Assembly: GCF_900155585.1 (NCBI RefSeq)
Contig: NZ_LT707418.1
Coordinates: 561,115-625,114, forward strand
Reading direction: 5' to 3'
Length of the DNA stretch: 64,000 bases
From: Aedoeadaptatus urinae
Lineage (GTDB): Bacteria > Bacillota > Clostridia > Tissierellales > Peptoniphilaceae
Under the pieces are notes generated by a model. The model had not been told where the DNA came from. It made no database searches and saw only the letters and a program-made list of their open reading frames with translations. Each line of letters opens with the position of its first letter. Positions within the stretch are counted from its first letter, which is position 1. Positions 26,801 through 32,644 of this stretch are shown here, piece after piece. The position numbers and the translations under genes were made by a program.

Positions 26801-27338
26801 TACCTAAATCTTTGTAAATCTTCGTTTGCCCGTCGCTGTCTACATATTGAACGTCGACAAGCTTGTATTTGCCTTTATAGTCGCCGTCTTCTTTCAGCTT
26901 CGTGTCGCTATTTAAGGCATAGATTTGTAGAATCGTATCCAGTTCGCCCAGTAAACGTTGTGCTTTCGCTTCGTCTAGACTATTTATGTTTCCTTTGGCC
27001 CGCGCCACTAAATTATAAATTTCGTACCAAGGTGTTTCGATGATTTGGTCCGGCGTTAAAATATAGGAATCCTTGCCGTAAAGCTTTCCCTTGCCTTCTA
27101 CATCTTCGTAGTCGCCAAGATCGATGCCCGGCGTATAAGTAGAATTGTGTTTCGGTGCTAAGTAATCGGTGCCTAACAAATGTTTTTGAATGGCGGGGTT
27201 CGTTAATATGGCATCCGCCTTTGATACAATCGCCTTCTTTGTTTCTTCTTTCGCCGGCGTAAAAGCGAAAATCGGTTGAGCTGAACCCATGACCGTTAAC
27301 AAAGCCATGGCTAAGCTTATTTTTTGTCTTCCTTTCAT
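20835..27338 (-). CDS. Giant SLH surface protein with NEAT-like, FIVAR and Listeria-Bacteroides repeats
   Basis: The 2167-residue protein starts with a signal peptide (about 1-26). It carries many FIVAR-like three-helix modules with the 'A...L..AI..A' pattern (about 830-1220, 1360-1640, 1875-1940). Two beta domains look NEAT-like: about 1229-1353 (DEPSMANSALWNQGKL, WYLEMQWVDM) and about 1736-1853 (ADAMMGIVFKHPARLIVKGNKAVF, ending in a Val-rich strand). A Listeria-Bacteroides repeat spans about 1650-1726. Three SLH domains end the protein (about 1990-2167), anchoring it to the secondary wall polymer. The YxxxY haem ligand of classical NEAT domains is not evident, so haem binding is unproven. 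It has its own promoter with a Fur-like repeat, and interrupts the usual rpsR-to-yybS neighbourhood. Confidence 0.85.
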   Translation of the reverse strand: MKGRQKISLAMALLTVMGSAQPIFAFTPAKEETKKAIVSKADAILTNPAIQKHLLGTDYLAPKHNSTYTPGIDLGDYEDVEGKGKLYGKDSYILTPDQIIETPWYEIYNLVARAKGNINSLDEAKAQRLLGELDTILQIYALNSDTKLKEDGDYKGKYKLVDVQYVDSDGQTKIYKDLGTEKADVKGLFQEMEVTKWGNELEVLFVANKNKVSKINSMVMKSVAGKEIRVSLGSSDPQDPTKTNLVAIPIPAELDGSQLVVESMSYVDNQGATKRTGPFGIKIDYNTMNKSADNYSRYEKKTKARIKYWIKRGEILIGKYLDADVPKDQARIKTVKESIEKLNQLRNSKTPSMTEALNIAQPIYEIENTFTLLEILNERIHEAMDDLDSGTIYNDKKYTKESLEVFRNYLEQTEQKAGDMDVPELVSKISEVQTASQNNILKYNTEALQKLLNKADKYEEKYYEEESFAKFNLVKIQARKWVEDNATYSPSLDETSDHIRALEKAINALKAKSGVQPPEIKEDEPGKQGKVMYSIPVDCKDSAIQKCLAGPVKYIPSEKKYIFSFKKDGDNFVNEATVNTSDYSNKTGQVIETLGEDSGYKIAKTIEFVDPDKSLGMYVTVKYYNGQRMGIEEKTVKFDLDMTKKQLIGGEEDKPSTEPYDVTIEYQNQNGAGKTHMESLVSEKAKYDPVKKTLTFFAKPKMEGKKVKSYLENINYAPKGTYIPADITKKVEYGLVSEKPDVAGVAAEKADVPMAFVLKYDIDSKEKIVVNTDVVIGHSDKQTQKTGDTIYLHVKGGKVKTTKEELKEWQLALQNRISDLKTNHGMVSKILPEEIDVFDHVDHSGSEEKVITKKVKINDAIKEALGRAEVVDTKDPEKIKACIKELDDLSLSILPWVSFINAVDGESQNLAKYKADTHFIPSTVTEAESKWKGIKEKTTATITCEDIRTYSQTLTSLYDGLRLDPEPLEKLVKDGEEKIQSGKYQDAGVKALKETIDGYKEPDISYQPYPGGPKIDYKGSSNSKGAKAYLADIKAPKSTYKKDPSDTTQNGTNLDTSVYDSWVYRVDAGIKALKLKEAGDVTKTALEEAIQKAEKALKKNKSNEAKDKLRAAIAVAKKAMDFTEQDKINEAVVKLNAAVKTYEASKDVFKTEALQAEIDKAKKLLDATKKEEEVNEKLAIAIQKAEKGLKADSQEKVDAALKALQAAVGEFQASPDRVDPNAKIEATKTVNIQLYKEKKDEPSMANSALWNQGKLTKENGKWYLEMQWVDMTVGEDNKVTGAITDLSYAVNGEMKKAQVLAKRDVTVGSNKYESPTRVKIEVTENQQFVPVKVSYKTSLGPQEHSPAARIAIDWQSATDGFNENTYKVDKGQLIDAVKVYEMLANAAQGVNQDLINGLKTNLEKAKAVIKNGDATIQEVKAVYSDLDKAGSAVKFADEIYRVHLTQLKANLNEFKGETGKYTAESLKKYENVITQGEKALKGAKTYDEIKAAYDAIKSIDDNLRYDTSALEAKVKQASAMMNGKFTQESKDNLDVKIKDANKWIKEAKEKGIKAGYKAQDLTKALDAAMKGMVKEGEAPAKVDKTKLLALIRECDAMDLSKYTDDSKTEFEKKLNEAKTVANDGEATKENVDAAFNDLKAAKEGLVVKQAPKEKVTVTFVSDKGTTPAAVTVDKGMVISAPAGFEENASKVKVDDVTYVFKGWYDGNEKFDFTKPVNSNKTLTARWEKVEVPADQEAIYNVEFSWKKTNSDADAMMGIVFKHPARLIVKGNKAVFRVELQDAGEGIYVTDMAYKGETLVPSKTTEVTVGGVTQTKPAAFDIPVDMNDVNKTFRLTVTVGAKGMKDKASADFVVDGGGKTPAQPAPQVDKKALNQLIAECDALDLSRYEEKGKSEFVAALKDAKAVSEKSTATKEDVELALTKLQQAKGALVQKKTPKPEEKPDTPKPEVKPGHSGGSWHFSPVPSKPEGKQREPEKSQKHAELPKAPEANFSDTANHWAKESINYVVSKGYFKGVGGNRFAPEQSITRADFVTVLGRMAGIDQSKFTNNVFKDVDGGYYAAYVNWASKNGIVQGIGNGKFDPKRPITREEMAVVMDKFLQVTNKKLSEKESKNFTDEGTIAPWAKEAVQHMTKLGIVKGMDDGAFRPKSGFTRAQVAQVLYNMDHNK

Positions 27339-27397
27339 TTTATCCTCCTACTGCTTGTAACGATGCGTTCGGCATCAAACAAGCTTAGATTTTTACA

Positions 27398-27412
27398 TGA
27401 TATCATTTATCA
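27398..27412. promoter_or_regulatory. Fur-like inverted repeat at the giant SLH promoter
   Basis: TGATATCATTTATCA matches TGATAATnATTATCA at 11 of 14 positions and overlaps the predicted transcription start. Binding here would block initiation. Confidence 0.45.
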
Positions 27413-27417
27413 TTTAT

Positions 27418-27446
27418 AGAATATTCGATGGCTTTTCCCCAGTCAA
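27418..27446 (-). promoter_or_regulatory. Promoter of the giant SLH gene
   Basis: On the minus strand TTGACT and TATTCT are separated by 17 bp. The leader is about 75 nt and the SD is GTAGGAGG. Confidence 0.5.
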
Positions 27447-27610
27447 GCTTTTTCTTTAAAAAAATTGCGTAATCTAGGTTCTTTTTAATTCCATGCTTCC
27501 CGTAAAAACAGCTGATTTTCAACTTTTAATCCTGAAATAACTCCGGTTAACAATTGGAGAATATTTTCTCTTTATCAAATGAAGATCCTTGCCGACTGCA
27601 ATTTTTCAAT

Positions 27611-27635
27611 AAAAAAACTCCCGCCGAAGCGGGAG
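27611..27635 (-). terminator. Terminator of the rpsF-ssb-rpsR operon
   Basis: CTCCCGC/GCGGGAG with a TTCG tetraloop and a T7 run on the minus strand, 24 nt after rpsR. Confidence 0.92.
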
Positions 27636-27658
27636 CCGTGTGTATTTAATTTCTTCAA

Positions 27659-27883
27659 TTAGTCGGCGCTGTAGGGCAAAAGAGCCACTTGTCTTGCGCG
27701 CTTAATAGCCGTGGTAATCTTCCGTTGGTGCTTGGCGCAGGCGCCGGTCACGCGACGGGGAAGGATTTTCCCGCGGTCGGAAATAAAACGCTTTAAGGTT
27801 TGCGTATCTTTATAATCGATTTGTTTTTCCTTGTCTGCGCAGTAAATGCAGACTTTTTTTCTGGCACGATATCTTCTTTGCAT
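27659..27883 (-). CDS. rpsR: Ribosomal protein S18
   Basis: The 74-residue S18 has the zinc-type arrangement CIYC near residue 12 and C-x2-H (CAKH) near 49, and the core [21 protein letters not shown] split by family-typical residues. It binds S6 in the 30S platform. It follows ssb by 21 nt and ends the operon. Confidence 0.97.
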   Translation of the reverse strand: MQRRYRARKKVCIYCADKEKQIDYKDTQTLKRFISDRGKILPRRVTGACAKHQRKITTAIKRARQVALLPYSAD

Positions 27884-27904
27884 GTTCTCACCCCTTAACC
27901 TTGG

Positions 27905-28405
27905 TTAAAATGGGATATCATTGTTGTCGATCGGGTAATAGCCTTCGTCGTCGGATTTCGGTCCGAAGCCCGAGGCGGAAGGATTGTTCGACTGATTGCC
28001 GCTGTTCGATTGATAAGCCATGTTCGTCGGCGGCGCCATATTGCCGGCACCGGCTCCACTTCCCGATTCCTTTGCACTTTCTATAAAGTGAACGCGGTTA
28101 ACCACGACATCGGTGGTGTAAACCCGTCCGCCGTTTTTTTCGTAACTGCCCGTGGAAATTCTTCCTTCCACGGCGATGCGATTGCCCTTATGGAAATAGT
28201 TGCCTAATAATTCGGCGGTCTTTCCAAAGGCTTTAATGCCGATGAAATCGGCGGTGGGCTGGCCGGATGCTTCCGCTTCCTGACGTTTTTCGCGACTCAT
28301 GCCGCGGTCCACGGCGACGGTGGCAAAGGTATTTGCCATGCCGTTTTGGCTGTAGCGAAGTTCCGGATCTCTCGTCAGTCTCCCGTAAAGTACAACTAAA
28401 TTCAC
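27905..28405 (-). CDS. ssb: Single-stranded DNA-binding protein
   Basis: The 166-residue protein has an OB fold starting MNLVVLYGRLTRDPELRY, a Gly/Asn/Ser-rich linker, and an acidic end DNNDIPF that recruits replication and repair partners. The start is GTG at 28405, 19 nt after rpsF. It coats ssDNA at forks. The ribosomal neighbours are the standard bacterial arrangement. Confidence 0.97.
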   Translation of the reverse strand: MNLVVLYGRLTRDPELRYSQNGMANTFATVAVDRGMSREKRQEAEASGQPTADFIGIKAFGKTAELLGNYFHKGNRIAVEGRISTGSYEKNGGRVYTTDVVVNRVHFIESAKESGSGAGAGNMAPPTNMAYQSNSGNQSNNPSASGFGPKSDDEGYYPIDNNDIPF

Positions 28406-28424
28406 GATATCACCAATCCGTTTC

Positions 28425-28709
28425 TTATTCGTCTACGCGGACGACCATTTCTCTCATGACCGTATCGGAAATACTTGCAATACGGCTGAATTCCTTAATG
28501 ATGCCGGGTTCTGCGTCGAATTCGACGAGAACGTAGTAGGCTTCCTTGTAATCTTCGATTTCATAGGCGAGCTTGCGCATGCCCCATTCATCTTCCGATT
28601 TAATCACGCCGGCACCGGCAATGATACCCTTTAATCTTTCGTATTGCTTTTCACGCTTTTCAGATTCGGCATCGGGATAGAACATAAGGATTACTTCATA
28701 ACTGTTCAT
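28425..28709 (-). CDS. rpsF: Ribosomal protein S6
   Basis: The 94-residue protein begins MNSYEVILMFYPDAE and has the EDEWGMRKLAYEI strand-helix of S6. The start at 28709 is chosen because AAGGAGG lies 8 nt upstream and the sequence before it is leader, not protein. First gene of rpsF-ssb-rpsR, with a consensus promoter and a candidate S6:S18-binding leader. Confidence 0.96.
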   Translation of the reverse strand: MNSYEVILMFYPDAESEKREKQYERLKGIIAGAGVIKSEDEWGMRKLAYEIEDYKEAYYVLVEFDAEPGIIKEFSRIASISDTVMREMVVRVDE

Positions 28710-28717
28710 GTCTGTCA

Positions 28718-28755
28718 CCTCCTTGTGGACTGACGGCTCGACGATTCGAGCAAGG
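28718..28755 (-). promoter_or_regulatory. Candidate S6:S18-binding leader motif
   Basis: In the rpsF leader CCTTG (28755-28751) can pair with CAAGG (28725-28721), and a CTCGA/TCGAG hairpin with a 4-nt loop sits inside. CCG (28736-28734) directly follows the inner stem on the 3' side. A bulged CCG beside a hairpin is the known S6:S18 recognition pattern. The outer stem would also cover the rpsF SD (28724-28718). Confidence 0.45.
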
Positions 28756-28770
28756 ATAACTATCTGATTC

Positions 28771-28799
28771 ATTATATTCGCGGAGGATGAGTCTGTCAA
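28771..28799 (-). promoter_or_regulatory. Promoter of rpsF-ssb-rpsR
   Basis: A perfect TTGACA and a perfect TATAAT are separated by 17 bp on the minus strand. The leader is about 55 nt. Confidence 0.9.
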
Positions 28800-29002
28800 G
28801 GATTTTATCCGATTGACTTCGGTTTTTATCGCCTCTTTTTCTTTCTTCCCAGGGGCGCGGTGTCCGCCGTAAGAGGTAGGATTTTAACAATCTTTCGCCT
28901 TGACTTTCCTTTCCTCGGGCCCCCATAATAGACGTAGTGTTTCATTTTAATTAGTCATTATTTCCGCATTCGCCTGAAGCACCACGTTCGAAAGGAGTCG
29001 TC

Positions 29003-29932
29003 ATGATTAAAGGTATCCTTTTAATTTTCTTATGCACTTTTTTATGGGCCTTAAACGGCAATGTCGGTGCTTACATATTTCAATACAAGGGCTTTACCCC
29101 CGAGGTCCTCGTCGCTATTCGTCTTACCGCCGTGGGACTGATGCTCTTGATCAACGACCTGTACCACAGCGGGCGCTATGCCTTCCGCGTCATACGGAAG
29201 CGGGAAAATATTCCGAACTTCCTTTTGTATTCTCTCGGCGGCATTTTGTGTATGCAATTCGGCTACTTCTCTTCCATATCCTATTCCAATGCGCCGACGG
29301 CGACGCTGTTTCAATACACGGGGATGTTTTTCGTCATCTTTACCGTGGCGATCATGACCAAGACGTGGCCCAAGCCCATCGTCTACCCCACGCTGTTCTT
29401 ATGTACCTTCGGGCTCTTTCTTATGGTCACCGGCGGCGACCCGAGCAGCTTAAACGTCAACTCCAAGGCCATCATATGGGGTTTGATTTCCGCCGTGGGC
29501 TTTACGAATTTCAACCTGGCGCCGACAGGGCTCTCCAAGACCTATCGCTCCATGGAAATTATGGGGCCGTCCATGCTTTTGGGCGGGCTCTTCCTTACCT
29601 TGGTGACGCGGCCGGATTTCACCGCCCCCACCTGGGACACCGTGTCCATACTCTGCGTGCTCTTCTGCATTTTCGGCGGCACCATGATTCCCTTCTGGGC
29701 CTTCCTCGAAGGGGCGCGCTACACCGGCGCCACGAAATCCAGCATTTTCTCTCTGTCGGAGGCGGTGTTTTCCACCATCGTCGCCGTGGTCCTTTACAAG
29801 CTGGACTTTAAGGTGACGGACTTCGCGGGCATGCTCTTGATTTTAAGCTCCGTCCTTCTTCTGAGCCTGCCGGAAAAAAAGAAACCGAAAAAACAAAAGC
29901 CTCTTCGGGAGCGCGTCCGCGAAGAGGATTAA
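29003..29932 (+). CDS. EamA-type DMT-family transporter
   Basis: The 309-residue protein has ten predicted membrane segments in two EamA halves and a Lys/Arg-rich cytoplasmic tail. The second half shows the typical GGTMIPFWAFLEGARYTGATKSSI followed by an SEAVFS motif. Drug/metabolite transporters of this group export metabolites or amino acids; the substrate cannot be read. AAAGGAG precedes the ATG. The 28800-29002 gap shows no coding frame of note. Confidence 0.88.
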   Translation: MIKGILLIFLCTFLWALNGNVGAYIFQYKGFTPEVLVAIRLTAVGLMLLINDLYHSGRYAFRVIRKRENIPNFLLYSLGGILCMQFGYFSSISYSNAPTATLFQYTGMFFVIFTVAIMTKTWPKPIVYPTLFLCTFGLFLMVTGGDPSSLNVNSKAIIWGLISAVGFTNFNLAPTGLSKTYRSMEIMGPSMLLGGLFLTLVTRPDFTAPTWDTVSILCVLFCIFGGTMIPFWAFLEGARYTGATKSSIFSLSEAVFSTIVAVVLYKLDFKVTDFAGMLLILSSVLLLSLPEKKKPKKQKPLRERVREED

Positions 29933-29957
29933 GGAAGACCTCGGTCTTCCTTATTTT
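29931..29957 (+). terminator. Terminator of the DMT transporter gene
   Basis: GGAAGAC/GTCTTCC with a CTCG loop, then TTATTTTTTT. It begins at the stop codon and its T-run overlaps the 3' end of the convergent AraC gene. Confidence 0.88.
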
Positions 29958-30913
29958 TTTGCGTCATTTTCCGGCCGGCCGTAGCATTTTCTGTACTCCC
30001 TGGGAGACATGCCCGTAAACTGCTTAAAAGCCCGGGCAAAATTCGACGGATTGTCGTAGCCTACGGATTCGGCAATATGGGTCATGGTGGCCTCGCTCTC
30101 GATTAAAAGCCGCTCCGCCTCCATCATTCGCAAATTGGCCAAATATTTCATGGGGGTGTACTGGCAACGGCGAATGAAGCGATTGATGATCGTAGATTTG
30201 GAGCAGTTAAACTCCCGCGCAATGGATTCCAAGGTGATGGGCCTGCTTAAATTCTCTTTTAAGTACTGCTCCATGGGCTCCACGGATTCGTCGGCGGCCT
30301 CTTGGAAATAGCGCATGCGATTGGCGCTGACCCGCTCCTTGGAGATCAACTCCATGAGCTGAAAGGTCGACAGCCCGATGCGCCCCCGGTCCGCTTCCTT
30401 CAAGGCGTCGATTAAACGGCGCGCCGTATCCAAGGCGTCTTTTCGCTTCACGGTAAAGCCCATATTGTTCACGTCTTTCACTGCTTCCACGAAGCTTAGA
30501 GACAGGTCCTTTAAAAAGCTGCGCCCTTCGATTTCATTGGGCGCCACCATAATATTAAAGGCGACGATGCCCTCTTGAGTACCGTAGGAGGCCTTGGCTT
30601 CGGGAATGGCTTTGCCCACAAAGACTTCCGCCGAGGTGATTAACACCTTGCTTCCGTTAATATAGGTGTAGTAGTTTCCGCTGAGGCAATAGGCGATGCG
30701 GAAGCCCCGTCTGCCGCTGTGAACGGCATTTTCCGCTCGGTAGCGGCTTTTTATGTTAATGTAGGCGACGAAGACGCCCGGGGCGATGCGATAGGTAACC
30801 ATGGTGTCCTCGTCCCTTTCAACGCCTTCAAAATACATGGTGTCCTCGTCGTAATCCACGACGCGAAAGCCCCAAGACTCAATGCCATCCACCCAATCCT
30901 CTAAATTCGTCAT
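29951..30913 (-). CDS. AraC-family transcriptional regulator
   Basis: The 320-residue protein has an N-terminal cupin-like ligand domain (about 1-150) and a C-terminal pair of helix-turn-helix motifs. The end carries ESVGYDNPSNFARAFKQFTGMSPREYRK, the family signature. It is the last gene of an operon with two ABC half-transporters, 9 nt after the second. The arrangement recalls YbtA with YbtP/YbtQ, where the regulator senses a siderophore. A ligand-responsive activator of the operon is inferred. Confidence 0.88.
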   Translation of the reverse strand: MTNLEDWVDGIESWGFRVVDYDEDTMYFEGVERDEDTMVTYRIAPGVFVAYINIKSRYRAENAVHSGRRGFRIAYCLSGNYYTYINGSKVLITSAEVFVGKAIPEAKASYGTQEGIVAFNIMVAPNEIEGRSFLKDLSLSFVEAVKDVNNMGFTVKRKDALDTARRLIDALKEADRGRIGLSTFQLMELISKERVSANRMRYFQEAADESVEPMEQYLKENLSRPITLESIAREFNCSKSTIINRFIRRCQYTPMKYLANLRMMEAERLLIESEATMTHIAESVGYDNPSNFARAFKQFTGMSPREYRKCYGRPENDAKK

Positions 30914-30922
30914 GGCTCTCTC

Positions 30923-32644
30923 CTAATAAACATAAGCGTCGGAGCGCTCAAAGCTTTCGATCATGGTGCGGTAGGTGGGACTTTCGTCCAATAGCGCTTC
31001 GTGACGACCGCAGGCTTCGATTTTTCCGTCTTTCATCACGATGATCTGATCTACGCCCTCGATGGATTTCATGCGGTGAGAAATAATCATCACCGTTTTG
31101 TTTTTTATGAGTCGGTTTAAGGATTCTTGAATATACTTTTCGTTTTCCACGTCCAAGGACGCGGCGATTTCATCTAAAAGAATGATCTCCGCATCCTTTA
31201 AAAAGGCGCGGGCAATGGAAATTCGCTGCCGCTCGCCCCCGGAAAGGCGGGAGCCGTTTTCGCCGATAATTGTGTCGTAGCCCTCGGGCAATTGCTTCAC
31301 GAAATCATCGCAGCCCGCCCGCTTCGCCGCTTCGTAGACTTCTTCTTCAGTGGCGTCGTATTTGCCGATGCGAATATTGTCGAAGACAGAGCCGTTGAAG
31401 AGGAGTACGTCCTGAAAGACCATGGACACGTGCTTAAACAGATCCTCCGTTTGAATGGATGAAAGCTCTTTGCCGTCGATGGCCATGTGGCCGGAGTCGT
31501 AATCGTAGAGGCGGCTTACCAAACGGAGCAAAGTGGATTTGCCGCAGCCGGAAGGGCCCACCAGTGCCGTGACCCTGTTTTGCTTTGCGTCGAAAGAAAT
31601 GCCGTCGATGACTTTCTTTTTCTTGTCATAGGAAAAGCAGACATCTTCCCCGGTAATGTCGAAGCGGGCGAGCTCCGCCGGGCCGCCGGTCTGTGCCGGT
31701 GCATCCACTAAGCTTTTAATTTTATCGACGCTGTTTGAAATATAGGCGATTTCCCCATGGGCCAAAATGAAGGCGGAGGTGCCGTCGATGAGGCGGGCCG
31801 CCGCAAAGACATAGCCTGCAAAGTAGAGCACGTTGATGGTGCCACTTTGCAAAAGGCGGGTGCCCACCACCATGGCAAAGCCCAGGGACAAAAAGCAGAT
31901 TGCGCCGGCAAAGATCACGGGCAGGGCCTGGCCCAGCTCCGAGCGAATGTGCACGGCTTCGTTTCGCCGCACCATGGCCGTGACTTCCTTTTTCTTTTTC
32001 TCACTTAAATGATAGGACTGAATCTCCTCGTGAAGGTCGATAAGCTCTTGAAAGGCTTTCGAGGACTTGCGCTGACGAAGATAATACTTTTTCGTCGCCC
32101 GTTTTTGTATTTTTTGCGACAGATGGGAGAGAAAAATGCTAAGCACAATGGGTCCTAATACGGCGAGCCCCAAAAGGGGTTGGCCGATGAGAAGCATGAT
32201 GCCGATCACCGCCACCGTAGCCAAAAAAGCGTAGTAGGTGGGCACCGAATGGGACAGGGCGTGCTCGATGGTCTCCACGTCCTTCATCATGGTTTGGGAC
32301 ACGTCGGTTAAATCCCTTTTGTTAAAGGATGACAGGGGTAATTGCCTGATTCCCTCGGCGATCTCCATGCGCAAGTTCGCCGATTCTTTGTAGGTTTCGT
32401 TAAAAGTGGTGTGGTACTCCTTATTGATGACCAGAAACATGACCACGCCGATTAGCGCAAAGCCGAGAGCGCCGTAGACCGTGTTGAAACCGCCGAAGCC
32501 CAAGAGGCCGTTGGTGGCATACATTAAGAGAAACATGGGGAGCATGTAGGTGATATTTTTTAAAAAGCCGTAAACCGTCGCTCGCCACAGGCCGTCGGCT
32601 CCCCGTTCCGTGAGGGCGTAGGTTTTTTGCAAATACTTTTTCAT
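30923..32644 (-). CDS. ABC half-transporter, YbtP-like (membrane plus ATPase)
   Basis: This 573-residue protein has six membrane helices (about 15-310) fused to an ATPase. Walker A is GPSGCGKST near 366, the signature LSGGERQR near 473, and Walker B reads LLDEIAASLD. The D-loop ASLDVENE form fits exporter-fold siderophore importers such as YbtP/IrtB better than drug exporters, but this is a family guess. The start at 32644 overlaps the previous gene by ATGA and sits 8 nt from GGAGG. It would pair with the 32641-34389 product. Confidence 0.85.
   Translation of the reverse strand: MKKYLQKTYALTERGADGLWRATVYGFLKNITYMLPMFLLMYATNGLLGFGGFNTVYGALGFALIGVVMFLVINKEYHTTFNETYKESANLRMEIAEGIRQLPLSSFNKRDLTDVSQTMMKDVETIEHALSHSVPTYYAFLATVAVIGIMLLIGQPLLGLAVLGPIVLSIFLSHLSQKIQKRATKKYYLRQRKSSKAFQELIDLHEEIQSYHLSEKKKKEVTAMVRRNEAVHIRSELGQALPVIFAGAICFLSLGFAMVVGTRLLQSGTINVLYFAGYVFAAARLIDGTSAFILAHGEIAYISNSVDKIKSLVDAPAQTGGPAELARFDITGEDVCFSYDKKKKVIDGISFDAKQNRVTALVGPSGCGKSTLLRLVSRLYDYDSGHMAIDGKELSSIQTEDLFKHVSMVFQDVLLFNGSVFDNIRIGKYDATEEEVYEAAKRAGCDDFVKQLPEGYDTIIGENGSRLSGGERQRISIARAFLKDAEIILLDEIAASLDVENEKYIQESLNRLIKNKTVMIISHRMKSIEGVDQIIVMKDGKIEACGRHEALLDESPTYRTMIESFERSDAYVY

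Larger units (their letters stand above)
27339..27658. other. Gap between giant SLH gene and rpsR
   Basis: The 320-bp gap holds the SLH gene leader and promoter (27418-27446), a Fur-like repeat (27398-27412) and the rpsR terminator (27611-27635). No further coding frame is convincing; 27450-27605 is AT-rich and featureless. Confidence 0.7.

Noticed and set aside
20835-27338. Confident call of a haem receptor
   Set aside because: The Tyr-x-x-x-Tyr haem ligand of classical NEAT domains is not visible, so only a NEAT-like fold is proposed.
28800-29002. Minus-strand frame upstream of rpsF
   Set aside because: It crosses the consensus rpsF promoter and leader, so it is not a gene.
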